Shown here one piece after another: positions 6,778 through 13,798 of a DNA stretch of 22,809 nucleotides (positions are counted from its first letter, which is position 1; every line of letters begins with the position of its first letter). The notes beneath the pieces are model-generated. The model made no database searches and was not told where the DNA came from. It saw only the letters and a list, made by a program, of their open reading frames with translations. Source of the DNA: a virus; the IMG/VR virus record IMGVR_UViG_3300047666_000451, positions 1-22,809 of that record; one strand, 5' to 3'. Made by a program: the position numbers and the translations under genes.

Positions 6778-7235
6778 TGTTAATTGTCAGAAACTCTGAA
6801 AAGTTTCCTACCTCCTTTGTGAGAGGTGTAAAGCCTAAAGTAAGCTGTATGACAACGGCCTACAAACAACTTGCTACAAGGAAAGGCCTTCAGGGTGGCA
6901 CCTACTCTGTTTACCAGATAACCTTAGACTGCCACTCAGGTATCAAGCAAGGGTATATTGGTGTTACTCCTTTAACAATGTACGGGGTTTTCTACCGTTA
7001 TATGATAGAAGCTTACCTTGCTTCCCTTGGGAAGGCCCCACACAGGAGCGTTTACGACTACCTTTGGCAGTACAACGGCAGTGTTATAGTTAAGTGTCTG
7101 CAGTGGGGTATGATTGAGCAGGAAGCTTATGATCTTGAAAAGACGCTTAGACCTGAAGATAACCCTAATAAACAAGATGGTTACAATTGGAATATGAAGG
7201 CAGGAGGAAAGAATGTCAAAGACAAAAGCAAATAG
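6777..7235 (+). CDS. GIY-YIG-like nuclease domain protein
   Basis: Probable small endonuclease of the GIY-YIG fold. The start is in a TGATG overlap; the product is 152 aa. Residues 43-46 (YSVY) and 60-62 (YIG in GYIGVT) fit the two signature strands, followed by Arg74 in FYRYM where the family has its conserved Arg, and Glu-containing EQEAYDLEKTLRPED where the metal-binding Glu is expected. The end GYNWNMKAGGKNV resembles the WN..GG tail of many phage GIY-YIG proteins. There is no extra DNA-binding module as in classical homing endonucleases. The first 24 residues precede the domain; an internal ATG at 6849 is possible. Assignment rests on motif order only. Confidence 0.55.
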   Translation: MLIVRNSEKFPTSFVRGVKPKVSCMTTAYKQLATRKGLQGGTYSVYQITLDCHSGIKQGYIGVTPLTMYGVFYRYMIEAYLASLGKAPHRSVYDYLWQYNGSVIVKCLQWGMIEQEAYDLEKTLRPEDNPNKQDGYNWNMKAGGKNVKDKSK

Positions 7236-7503
7236 ATTTCCCATGACTGGGCAACAGCTTGACGACCTCTACGAAGAACGTGCAGTTATCTTTGAGGCTA
7301 ATAGCGATGTAAGCCTTTGGGAAGTTGGAAACCAAGCAGCACAGAGTATTGGCTTTGATAACAAGTTAACCCTCAAAGCTGCGGTTCAGAGTAGGAAGGC
7401 ACAGGAGTCAGAGGAGTATTGGCAAGCAGATGATGAACCTTGCTGCTGGTGTAATGATGAACCCGGAGAAGACCCTTGCTGCTTTTGTGGGAGGGATTGC
7501 TAG
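7213..7503 (+). CDS. small protein with Cys-rich C-terminus, 96 aa
   Basis: A strong AGGAGG precedes ATG 7213, which lies 23 bases inside the upstream gene. Residues 1-75 are helical and acidic. The last 20 or so residues (DEPCCWCNDEPGEDPCCFC, then GRDC) hold seven cysteines in CxxC-like pairs, a probable zinc knuckle. The next gene also begins with a Cys cluster. A protein-protein or nucleic-acid-binding role is possible; no family is recognised. Confidence 0.75.
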   Translation: MSKTKANRFPMTGQQLDDLYEERAVIFEANSDVSLWEVGNQAAQSIGFDNKLTLKAAVQSRKAQESEEYWQADDEPCCWCNDEPGEDPCCFCGRDC

Positions 7504-7959
7504 ATGGGTGATGTATACATGAGCGGGATTGCCTGTAGAGGCTCTTTTGCTTTAGGAAATGCTTGCAGAAAATGTAGTAGGTGTTTGGCTGAAATCAAAC
7601 GGTGGGAAGCAGCACAATCAGTACACTCTGCATTAAACACACCTTCAAGTGCTTTAAAAGAAATTAGAGATTTGAAGGCAAAAGTAGTAGAGCTTGAAAA
7701 GGAACTTTCTGCACCTAATTCAAACATAAGTGCGCTTTGTAAACAACTTGCGAAAGTCACGAAAGAAAGAACTGACGCAAAAGCAAAGTTAGAAGAAGCG
7801 TTTCAAGCGGGAAGAGAATCTACTGTCAAAGATGTTATCTGGATCCATAGTGAGTATGATGTAATCAGTCCTGGGATTTTAAGATCAGAGCTTGATAAAG
7901 TTTATGAAGACCTAATCGCTAATCGGGTTCCACTTACAGAAAATAAGGAAAACAAATGA
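7504..7959 (+). CDS. Cys-motif and coiled-coil protein, 151 aa
   Basis: It starts immediately after the previous TAG, with GGGAGGG at 7489-7495 (an in-frame ATG at 7519 is an alternative). Residues 10-27 (ACRGSFALGNACRKCSRC) carry four Cys in a zinc-finger-like arrangement. From about residue 50 to 105 there is a continuous heptad-rich coiled coil (EIRDLKAKVVELEKELS, then KQLAKVTKERTDAKAKLEEA). A combined zinc knuckle and coiled coil suggests a dimeric adaptor. The C-terminal ...PLTENKENK is part of a junction repeat. Function unknown. Confidence 0.75.
   Translation: MGDVYMSGIACRGSFALGNACRKCSRCLAEIKRWEAAQSVHSALNTPSSALKEIRDLKAKVVELEKELSAPNSNISALCKQLAKVTKERTDAKAKLEEAFQAGRESTVKDVIWIHSEYDVISPGILRSELDKVYEDLIANRVPLTENKENK
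7932..7948 (+). repeat. junction repeat B, copy 1
   Basis: ACTTACAGAAAATAAGG is repeated exactly at 8303-8319. In both places it encodes LTENK near a gene's C-terminus, in the same frame, and supplies the Shine-Dalgarno for a following ATGAGTAA start. The pair brackets gene 7956-8336. Confidence 0.8.
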
Positions 7960-8336
7960 GTAATTTACACACAATCGTTGGTAAGACACCAACACACATT
8001 TCCCAATCAGAAGATGAAATTGTCATGACTTTCTCAGACAACAGTGAAGGTAGGTTTTACCATGACCAAGACTGTTGTGAGGATGTATGTGTCGATGATG
8101 TAAATGGTGATTGGGATGACCTGATTGGAAATCCAATTCTAGTTGCTGAAGAAAGGTGGAACGATGAACCAGAAGAAGGCTGTTCAGGTAGGGATGAAAG
8201 CAATACTTGGACATTCTACACCTTCAGGGGTATTGACGGCTCTGTAGATGTGCGCTGGCATGGTTCTTCAAATGGATACTACTCTGAATCGGTTACTTTC
8301 AAACTTACAGAAAATAAGGGAACAACGAATGAGTAA
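7956..8336 (+). CDS. DUF7448-like phage protein, 126 aa (cassette B)
   Basis: The ATG overlaps the previous stop (ATGA) with AAGGA at 7945-7949. The product shows the recurrent phage pattern FYHDQDCCEDVCVDDV (residues 34-49), DDLIGNPILVAEE, then TWTFYTFRGIDGSVDVRWHG and SNGYYSES. I associate this with DUF7448, which has no known biochemical role to my knowledge. Paired Cys-Cys and many acidic residues could bind a metal. The gene is bracketed by a 17-base direct repeat covering the ends of the upstream gene and of itself, so it looks like a single-gene insertion. Family assignment is from memory of the pattern. Confidence 0.75.
   Translation: MSNLHTIVGKTPTHISQSEDEIVMTFSDNSEGRFYHDQDCCEDVCVDDVNGDWDDLIGNPILVAEERWNDEPEEGCSGRDESNTWTFYTFRGIDGSVDVRWHGSSNGYYSESVTFKLTENKGTTNE
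8303..8319 (+). repeat. junction repeat B, copy 2
   Basis: Exact second copy of the 17-base repeat at 7932-7948. After the repeat the two copies differ by a two-base indel and then agree again at ATGAGTAA, the start of the following gene. Confidence 0.8.
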
Positions 8337-8796
8337 AGAAGATAAATTTCACGGTGATTTTGGTTCTATGACACCAGAGGAACAAGACGCTGTTATCAAC
8401 CCAAAACACTATAAGATACTCTCTGCAGCTACCATGCTACTGTTCCTCAAGACAGGGATGGAATACATGGATATTATGAGATACGCCTTGTCAAAGCACA
8501 AAGGTGTTATTGCTCACGTTCTTGGTCAGGTATTCAAATATTCTTTCCGCTTGGGTGGCAAAGACGACGCCCTGCAAGATGCTAAGAAGATTGCTTGGTA
8601 TGGTAACCGACTGGTTGAAGAGATTGAGTTTGAGCGAGGTATTACTAAGGTAGAGCCTCGTGGCGAGTATTCAGCAAAAGAAGATCTAACAGCTGAACAG
8701 ATTAAAAGGTTAGCGAGTGGCCAAAATGTTATTGTCGAAGTAAAAGAGGAAGGCGTACGGTTTATGGACGGTTCTACTAGTAGTGTGCTGTATTGA
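8329..8796 (+). CDS. DUF3310 / T7 gp1.7-like protein (possible nucleotide kinase)
   Basis: ATG 8329 overlaps the previous gene by eight bases and has AAGGG at 8316-8320, giving 155 aa; the reading frame is open farther upstream without a supported start. Residues 22-27 (INPKHY) followed by HVLGQVFKYSFRLGGKDDAL and DAKKIAWYGNRLVEEIE match the DUF3310 layout (NPxHY, then a KY..R.G.K..D..KA.WY helix pair). This domain is found in T7 gp1.7, a nucleotide kinase acting on dTMP and dGMP, so dNMP phosphorylation is a reasonable guess. It sits directly upstream of, and is translationally coupled to, the DNA polymerase gene. There is no P-loop, as in gp1.7. The C-terminal 50 residues are not recognised. 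Confidence 0.65.
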   Translation: MSKEDKFHGDFGSMTPEEQDAVINPKHYKILSAATMLLFLKTGMEYMDIMRYALSKHKGVIAHVLGQVFKYSFRLGGKDDALQDAKKIAWYGNRLVEEIEFERGITKVEPRGEYSAKEDLTAEQIKRLASGQNVIVEVKEEGVRFMDGSTSSVLY

Positions 8797-10754
8797 TACT
8801 TGTATTTGACACAGAAAACAACAACCTTCTAAGACACGTTACAACTTACCACTGTGCTGGGGCTATTGATGTGACCACAGGAAAGGAGTACTGGTTTCGG
8901 CCTCACCAATTTAAAGAGTTTCTGGCCTTTCTTGATAGTGCTGATACAATTGTTGCTCACAACTCTAATGGGTATGACGTTCCAGCTCTTGAGAAAATAT
9001 CAAGGATCTCAGGTTTTAAGTGGAAACCAAAGGCCTCAGTCCGGTGTACTAAGGTAATGTCTCAGGTTCTTAACTTTAACAGGTTTGGCTTTGGACACTC
9101 TTTAAAGAAATGGGGTCTGTTCTTTGAGGAAGAAAACAAGGTTAGGCTGAGTAAGGCTATCCGAATGGGCAACAAAGCCGTGGCAGATGAATGCCGTGAG
9201 CTTATTGGTACTTTTTACAAAGGTGACTACACAGGTGGCTTTGACGAGTTTTCTGAAGAAATGTTTGAGTACATGAAGCAGGACGTTCGACTTGGAACAC
9301 TTGTCTACCTGTATTTGATGAAAGAACTTAAGCGTTATCTTAAGGTTATCCAAGACAACTCTATGCCTCGCGCTCTGACATCAGAAACCAACATGGACTA
9401 TGTTATGGCAAAACAATCAGAAAACGGTTGGTTGTTTGATAGGGAAGGCGCTGTAGATCTTCAGGTTGTTATTGAGAAGAAACTTAGGGAGATTGAGAAT
9501 TACGTTAACCCCTTCCTACCTCCAACAATAAAAGTTGTGGACGCAGACACTACTATTGATAATGAAAAAACAACAGGTAAACGTTATGCAGTCACAAAAA
9601 TGCCAACTTACACGAAAGCAGGAAAACTTGCTGCATACACTAGCCGTTGGTTTGGGCTTCCTGATGACACCACTGTTGATACTAGCCCTTTCTTCCGGGA
9701 ATCTGGTGGCTTTTGCAGGATTGAGTTTACTGATGGTGATATTGGCAACACTGCTACGGTTAAGCAGCACCTTACTTCAATCGGCTGGAAGCCGGACGAG
9801 TGGAACTTCAAACGAATCGATGGAAAATTCGTAAAGGTTTCAGCTAAGCTGTCTGACACTTCTTTGCAACCTCTTGGGGACATGGGTAAGGCCTTGATGG
9901 ACTACTACACCCTGCGCTCTCGTAACTCAATTATTAGTGGTTGGTTTGATCACATTGATGACAAAGGTCGTCTTCACGGTGATGTGTTTAACATTGGTAC
10001 ACCAACTTACAGACAAACTCACAAAATTATTGCTAACTTACCTTCTGGTAAGGCTGTGCTTGGTCGTGAGTTCAGAAGCTTGTTTATCACACCAGAAGGT
10101 ACTAAGTTAGTTTCCGCTGACTCCGCTGCCTGTCAGTTACGTCTACTGGCTCACTTTATGGGTGACCCTGAGTTTATGAGGGAAGTTCTTGAGGGTGACA
10201 TTCACCAGAAGAACGCTGATATTCTCTCTGCAATTGTTGGACAAACAATTTCTCGTGCTGATGCAAAACCCTTTATCTTTGCTTTCCTGTACGGTGCAGG
10301 TGGTGCTAAACTTGCCAGTATTCTTGGTATCTCTGAAAAGATTGGCGCAAGGCTTAAAAAGAAGTTTCAGGAAGCTTACCCAATGCTTGACGAGCTTATC
10401 AAGGCAACTCAAGACGAAGCTGAGATTAGTGGATTTATTGTTGGCCTTGACGGTCGCCCAATCTACTGTGACAGTAAGCACAAGGCACTTAACTACCTTA
10501 TCCAAGGTGCCGAAGCAGTTGTAATGAAGTATACTGTCCTTGAGATTGAAAAGCAGTTTGAGCTTCAGAACGTTGATAACAAAATCCTTCTATTTTACCA
10601 TGACGAGGTAACTTATGAAGTGGTGGATGAACAAGCTGAATTTGCTAAAGAGATTATTATGAAGGCCTTTGTGGAAGCACCTAAGGCTGTCGGAGTTGAT
10701 ATTATGACTTGTGGAGATTGTAAGATAGGTATTGACTACTTTGATGTTCACTAA
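8793..10754 (+). CDS. T7-like family A DNA polymerase with 3'-5' exonuclease
   Basis: Replicative polymerase, 653 aa (T7 gp5 is 704). The start is TTG 8793, overlapping the upstream stop (TTGA); the product opens MILVFDTENN. Exonuclease residues are Asp6 and Glu8, Asp62 in HNSNGYDVPAL and Asp164 in YMKQDVRLG. Polymerase motif A is DSAACQLR (Asp443), motif B is RADAKPFIFAFLYGAG (Lys492, Phe496, Tyr500) and motif C is YHDEV (Asp604, Glu605). Two changes from T7 are notable: the motif A Glu that acts as sugar/steric gate (T7 E480) is Gln448, and T7 Tyr526 is Phe496. The segment between exonuclease and polymerase domains (about residues 225-375) aligns with T7 around TVKQHLTSIGWKPDEW. Function is certain; whether host thioredoxin is used is not. 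Confidence 0.97.
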   Translation: MILVFDTENNNLLRHVTTYHCAGAIDVTTGKEYWFRPHQFKEFLAFLDSADTIVAHNSNGYDVPALEKISRISGFKWKPKASVRCTKVMSQVLNFNRFGFGHSLKKWGLFFEEENKVRLSKAIRMGNKAVADECRELIGTFYKGDYTGGFDEFSEEMFEYMKQDVRLGTLVYLYLMKELKRYLKVIQDNSMPRALTSETNMDYVMAKQSENGWLFDREGAVDLQVVIEKKLREIENYVNPFLPPTIKVVDADTTIDNEKTTGKRYAVTKMPTYTKAGKLAAYTSRWFGLPDDTTVDTSPFFRESGGFCRIEFTDGDIGNTATVKQHLTSIGWKPDEWNFKRIDGKFVKVSAKLSDTSLQPLGDMGKALMDYYTLRSRNSIISGWFDHIDDKGRLHGDVFNIGTPTYRQTHKIIANLPSGKAVLGREFRSLFITPEGTKLVSADSAACQLRLLAHFMGDPEFMREVLEGDIHQKNADILSAIVGQTISRADAKPFIFAFLYGAGGAKLASILGISEKIGARLKKKFQEAYPMLDELIKATQDEAEISGFIVGLDGRPIYCDSKHKALNYLIQGAEAVVMKYTVLEIEKQFELQNVDNKILLFYHDEVTYEVVDEQAEFAKEIIMKAFVEAPKAVGVDIMTCGDCKIGIDYFDVH

Positions 10755-10771
10755 TAACAAAGGAAATTCTA

Positions 10772-10987
10772 ATGAAAAGACTGGCAAACAAGTCTACTAG
10801 GGTCTTTGGTCTTGATCACAAACAAAGAGGCCTTGACCATGATAAAAGTGGTGTGCCTAACCAAAACCGTATGAGGGCTATGACAAAGGAACAAATTCTC
10901 CAATACATTAAAATCTATCGATCGGACATAACAAAGGAAGACATCATTAATTTTATTTTAAAGGATACAGATAATGCTTGCCATTAA
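10772..10987 (+). CDS. small basic hypothetical protein, 71 aa
   Basis: Good AAAGGA at 10759-10764 before ATG 10772. The N-terminal half is basic and polar (KRLANKSTRVFGLDHKQRG), with Asn and Pro around residue 30. The C-terminal half is a helix pair (TKEQILQYIKIYRSDITKE, then DIINFILKDTDNACH). It lies between the polymerase and ligase genes and overlaps ligase by 14 bases. Family not recognised. Confidence 0.7.
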   Translation: MKRLANKSTRVFGLDHKQRGLDHDKSGVPNQNRMRAMTKEQILQYIKIYRSDITKEDIINFILKDTDNACH

Positions 10988-11900
10988 CAAACCAATGTTG
11001 GCCGACAACTCAGGTTGGCACCCAGAACTAGTCAAGGCCAACTTACCCTTGCTTGGTTCTATTAAACTTGACGGTATCCGTATGCTTGTTGACAACGGCA
11101 TTGGGTACTCTCGCTCTCTTAAACCTCTGCGAAACAAACAACTTCAAGCCAAGGTTGCTGCAGAGGCAGACACCCTCCAAGGCTTTGATGGAGAAGTCGT
11201 TGTTGGTAACTTCACCGATGAATTTTGCTTTAAGAACTCTTCCCGTGCTTGTGTTAAAACAGACCTTGAAGCAGAGCACAAATTCTATGTATTTGACAGA
11301 TGGGATATGAAGTGTGAGTATACAAGACGCCTTAGTGCTGTGAAAAAAGACTTAGAGATGTTCCCTTCAGATTTTGCTCAGTTCCACGGCTCTGCCCTTC
11401 TACACACCTACGATGAAGTTATGGAGTTTGTTGAAGAGTTACTACAAGAGGGTCACGAAGGGGCTATTTTTCGTCGTAGTGATGCGCCTTACAAGAATGG
11501 GCGGGCCACTGCTAAATCAGGTGGTATGTACAAATACAAGTCTCGTGTAGACACTGAAATTGTTGTAACAGGCTTCTTTGAAATGCTAGTAAACAACAAC
11601 CCAAAAACAACAAACGAGTTGGGCCGCTCTTCGCGATCAATTCATAAAGAGAATATGATTCCTGCAAACACCCTTGGTTATATCGAAGGTACAGGCTTCT
11701 TTGAGGACGGTACTCCATTTAAGACCAAAGTGGGAGTATTTAAGGGCTTTACTAAAGCAGATCTTCAAAACATTTGGGATAAAAAGGAAAAGTTCCTTGG
11801 TAAGCTCATGAAGATCAAGTACATGGGTGTGGGTTCTGACCTTGCACCACGAACACCTGTTGCCTTAGGGTTTCGGGATGAAATTGACACAAGTGATTAG
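10974..11900 (+). CDS. ATP-dependent DNA ligase
   Basis: Seals nicks between Okazaki fragments, using ATP through a lysine-AMP intermediate. ATG 10974 has AAGGA at 10961-10965. In the 308-aa product Lys31 in KLDGIR is the adenylated lysine (motif I). Further motifs are FDGEVVV, YVFDRWD (motif III), EGAIFRR (motif IV) and MYKYKSR (motif V). The rest (from about residue 205) is an OB-fold-like domain ending LAPRTPVALGFRDE. T7 ligase has 359 residues, so this is a compact form. It is adjacent to the polymerase rather than, as in T7, in the early region. Assignment is secure. Confidence 0.95.
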   Translation: MLAINKPMLADNSGWHPELVKANLPLLGSIKLDGIRMLVDNGIGYSRSLKPLRNKQLQAKVAAEADTLQGFDGEVVVGNFTDEFCFKNSSRACVKTDLEAEHKFYVFDRWDMKCEYTRRLSAVKKDLEMFPSDFAQFHGSALLHTYDEVMEFVEELLQEGHEGAIFRRSDAPYKNGRATAKSGGMYKYKSRVDTEIVVTGFFEMLVNNNPKTTNELGRSSRSIHKENMIPANTLGYIEGTGFFEDGTPFKTKVGVFKGFTKADLQNIWDKKEKFLGKLMKIKYMGVGSDLAPRTPVALGFRDEIDTSD

Positions 11901-11916
11901 GGATTGGTAAGATAAA

Positions 11917-12159
11917 ATGCAGACAGTTGAATATGACAAACAAGGGGCTTTGATTACCGCACTTTGCCCTGAAAATAAAAATGAAGATGTAGAAGTACAC
12001 CTAAACAACGATGGGACTGTAATCATTACTCAGTACAGTTTGAAAAATGGTCCCCAAGCTGTTTCTATGACAGCCAACCACTTTGTAGACTTGTTTGGTT
12101 CTTTTAAGAAAATTGAAGAAGTAAGGAATTTAGGAAGGAAAAGAAATGAGTCTGTTTAA
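11917..12159 (+). CDS. small hypothetical protein, 80 aa
   Basis: First gene of a block of small unknowns. ATG 11917 has weak Shine-Dalgarno support (GGTAAG). The product has beta-like strands (VEVHLNNDGTVIITQYSL at about residues 25-42), then a helix and a basic tail (RNLGRKRNESV). It overlaps the next gene by 14 bases. No family is recognised. Confidence 0.7.
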   Translation: MQTVEYDKQGALITALCPENKNEDVEVHLNNDGTVIITQYSLKNGPQAVSMTANHFVDLFGSFKKIEEVRNLGRKRNESV

Positions 12160-12547
12160 AGAAGGCGACATAGCACTGAAAGTAAGTTACCCAAGATTTA
12201 ACGGAGTGAGAGGCTTTGCAACTGTTGAAATTGGAAAAGTCCACAAGACAGGTAGGCTTACCCTAATTGGTGATAAAGCTCAGTGGTCCTTAACAAAGGG
12301 TTTTAGAGACGAGCCTGACTTCTTTACACTTGCATCAAGAGACGCCTATGGAAACACAAGGCTGTATCCAATGTGTAAAGAAGTGGTTGCAGAAATTATG
12401 GCTGAGCGTAGTGCTCATAGAGACCACGTTAAGCTAAGGAAAGTTGGTGAAGCTCTTTCTAGGGTTCGCTGTGTGGAAGAGGCAAGTGCTCTTTGGGAAG
12501 TTATGCCAAGAGTGTTTAAGGACTTAATTTTGGAAAAGGAGAAATAG
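12146..12547 (+). CDS. hypothetical protein, 133 aa
   Basis: AGGAAGG upstream of ATG 12146. The N-terminal half is strand-rich (GDIALKVSYPRFNGVRG, then ATVEIGKVHKTGRLTLIG), like a small SH3-type or OB-type barrel. The C-terminal half is helical and basic (KEVVAEIMAERSAHRDHVKL, then EEASALWEVMPRVFKDLILE). A barrel plus helix layout would suit protein or nucleic-acid binding. The family is not recognised. Confidence 0.72.
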   Translation: MSLFKEGDIALKVSYPRFNGVRGFATVEIGKVHKTGRLTLIGDKAQWSLTKGFRDEPDFFTLASRDAYGNTRLYPMCKEVVAEIMAERSAHRDHVKLRKVGEALSRVRCVEEASALWEVMPRVFKDLILEKEK

Positions 12548-12549
12548 TT

Positions 12550-12741
12550 ATGTTACCTTGGTTACTCATTATTAACAGCCATGATGTATCTTGCGAGTGG
12601 TTTGAAACAAAGAGTGAGGCATGTGTAAGAGCTATGGAAATGAAGGGTTGTCATTGTGAGGTAATTGGTGTAGTTAGTGTTAGGAACTTTGTAGAAGGTA
12701 AGAAAGTATCATCTTTTAATTTGGAGACTAAAAATGACTAA
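12550..12741 (+). CDS. small hypothetical protein, 63 aa
   Basis: Strong AAAAGGAG at 12535-12542 before ATG 12550. It starts with MLPWLLIINSHDVSCEW, hydrophobic but too short for a convincing membrane anchor, and has four Cys (KGCHCEVIG in the middle). Overlaps the next gene by eight bases. Function unknown. Confidence 0.65.
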   Translation: MLPWLLIINSHDVSCEWFETKSEACVRAMEMKGCHCEVIGVVSVRNFVEGKKVSSFNLETKND

Positions 12742-12961
12742 GACTAGTGGAACACAAACAGCTCCTAAAGAACGACACACAAATTTAATGAAGGCTGGTG
12801 ACGTTATGTTGTGTACTCACAGTGCCTCCTTTGCTTACGTGGCTGGGACAAAGTACACAGTTTACAACAATGATAAAGGTTGGGCTTGTATGAAAGGTAA
12901 GGACGGTCTGGAAGATATTTGCAGTATGTTGATCAGTAGTTTTAAGAGGGTTTCAAAATGA
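12734..12961 (+). CDS. small hypothetical protein, 75 aa
   Basis: ATG 12734 is preceded by GGAG at 12722-12725. After a polar N-terminus the product reads as a small beta-barrel (AGDVMLCTHSASFAYVAGTK then YTVYNNDKGWACM), resembling SH3-like phage proteins that open with a KAGDV.....F..GK.Y.V pattern. It overlaps the next gene by ATGA. Role unknown. Confidence 0.68.
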   Translation: MTKTSGTQTAPKERHTNLMKAGDVMLCTHSASFAYVAGTKYTVYNNDKGWACMKGKDGLEDICSMLISSFKRVSK

Positions 12962-13152
12962 CCGATCTACATCTAGACGGGATGACACCACAGAAAGTTA
13001 TCCGTATGATGAAGGATATCATAAACAGGGCGGTTCACAAAGATAAGCAACACCTAATAATCCAAGAGCGAGAGGAAACTTACGGAAACCCTTTTTGTCA
13101 GAACCCTGATAAAGTTTTGTATGTAACCACAACGGGAGAGAAAACAACATGA
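12958..13152 (+). CDS. small hypothetical protein, 64 aa
   Basis: ATGA overlap with the previous gene. The N-terminal half is an amphipathic helix (TPQKVIRMMKDIINRAVHKD) and the C-terminal half is polar and beta-like, ending VTTTGEKTT. The GEKTT tail, the Shine-Dalgarno and the next start are duplicated at the end of the following gene. Function unknown. Confidence 0.68.
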   Translation: MTDLHLDGMTPQKVIRMMKDIINRAVHKDKQHLIIQEREETYGNPFCQNPDKVLYVTTTGEKTT

Positions 13153-13157
13153 GTATG
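13132..13157 (+). repeat. junction repeat C, copy 1
   Basis: This 26-base segment recurs at 13494-13519 with one mismatch (A/G at 13146 versus 13508). It encodes the C-terminal GEKTT, contains GGGAGAG as Shine-Dalgarno and ends in the start codons ATGAGTATG. The copies bracket gene 13149-13514. Confidence 0.9.
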
Positions 13158-13514
13158 CGTGACCAGATTATTAGCATCATAGAAGACAACAACGTGGGGG
13201 AGCTAAATCGAGAGAGGGTGGACATAGATGCAGCAGCCGACGCTATCCTAGCCGCCCTGCCCTCAATGACTGCGCCGCTGGTTTGGAGAGAAGGTGAAAC
13301 ACTACACGAAACCTATGTAGTCCGTTTAGATGGGCGTAGCTATCTAGTGGAGTGGGGCTTCTACGGCTGGGCATCAACCTACTATGTTAACGGACAATTG
13401 CAGCCAGTTGATCTTGGTCAACGGCACCCAACCCGCGAACAAGCCAAAGCCGCAGCCAACACCCACCACCGCGACGCTATGATAGCGGCGTTTACGGGAG
13501 AGAAAACGACATGA
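13149..13514 (+). CDS. G+C-rich hypothetical protein in repeat-flanked cassette C, 121 aa
   Basis: The product starts MSMRDQIISIIEDNNVGELN and contains AADAILAALPSMTAPLVW, a pattern common in phages of higher-G+C alphaproteobacteria as far as I recall. It ends in a helix rich in Ala and His (REQAKAAANTHHRDAMIAAF) and GEKTT. Base composition is unlike its neighbours: about 55% G+C counted over 13201-13500, against roughly 40-47% in adjacent genes. The gene is bracketed by a 26-base direct repeat covering both gene junctions, and both ends are ATGA overlaps. Together these point to recent gain from another phage. Function unknown. Confidence 0.78.
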   Translation: MSMRDQIISIIEDNNVGELNRERVDIDAAADAILAALPSMTAPLVWREGETLHETYVVRLDGRSYLVEWGFYGWASTYYVNGQLQPVDLGQRHPTREQAKAAANTHHRDAMIAAFTGEKTT

Positions 13515-13519
13515 GTATG
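13494..13519 (+). repeat. junction repeat C, copy 2
   Basis: Second copy of the repeat at 13132-13157, 25 of 26 bases identical. Here it closes the inserted gene with GEKTT and starts the MazG gene with the same Met-Ser-Met codons. Confidence 0.9.
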
Positions 13520-13798
13520 AACCTAGAAGTATACAACAAAATTGCCTTGGACTTTCTAGAAGAAGGTACAACAGACGAGCACTTGTTTGTTGGCTTTGCT
13601 AGTGAAGCTGGGGAGGTTATGCAAGAGCGGATGCTAGAGGTTCGTAAAAGTGAAAATTGTACTGTTCCTATTGTGCAAGAACTTAGTGACGTACTCTGGT
13701 ATATTACAGTAATTGCCCACAAGAGAGGATACACCTTGTCAGAGCTTATGACTTACAACATAAACAAGCTCAGTGACCGTGAACTTAACCCTAAGTGA
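13511..13798 (+). CDS. MazG-like nucleotide pyrophosphohydrolase
   Basis: Small all-alpha NTP pyrophosphohydrolase that converts (d)NTPs to monophosphates and may lower ppGpp or remove non-standard nucleotides. The 95-aa product shows the MazG signature: SEAGEVMQE (Glu32, Glu35) and, 22 residues on, ELSDVLWY (Glu57, Asp60), the four magnesium ligands, then a helix HKRGYTLSELMTYNINKL. Length is typical of phage single-domain MazG. The start lies in the second copy of junction repeat C and the gene is immediately followed by junction repeat D, so MazG sits between two probable cassettes. Substrate preference cannot be read. Confidence 0.88.
   Translation: MSMNLEVYNKIALDFLEEGTTDEHLFVGFASEAGEVMQERMLEVRKSENCTVPIVQELSDVLWYITVIAHKRGYTLSELMTYNINKLSDRELNPK

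Noticed and set aside
9102-10505. Long open frames on the minus strand within the DNA polymerase gene
   Set aside because: They lack ribosome sites and recognisable motifs, lie antisense to a certain gene, and no minus-strand gene is supported anywhere else.
12725-12745. Promoter-like GACTAAAAATGACTAAG at the start of gene 12734
   Set aside because: It lacks the AATACTGCC half and is explained by the gene start; similarity is short and spaced differently.
13511-13798. Z-genome (2-aminoadenine) pathway suggested by MazG plus a family A polymerase
   Set aside because: No PurZ (adenylosuccinate synthetase-like) or DatZ phosphohydrolase is in the window, and this polymerase is T7-like with normal motifs apart from Gln448.
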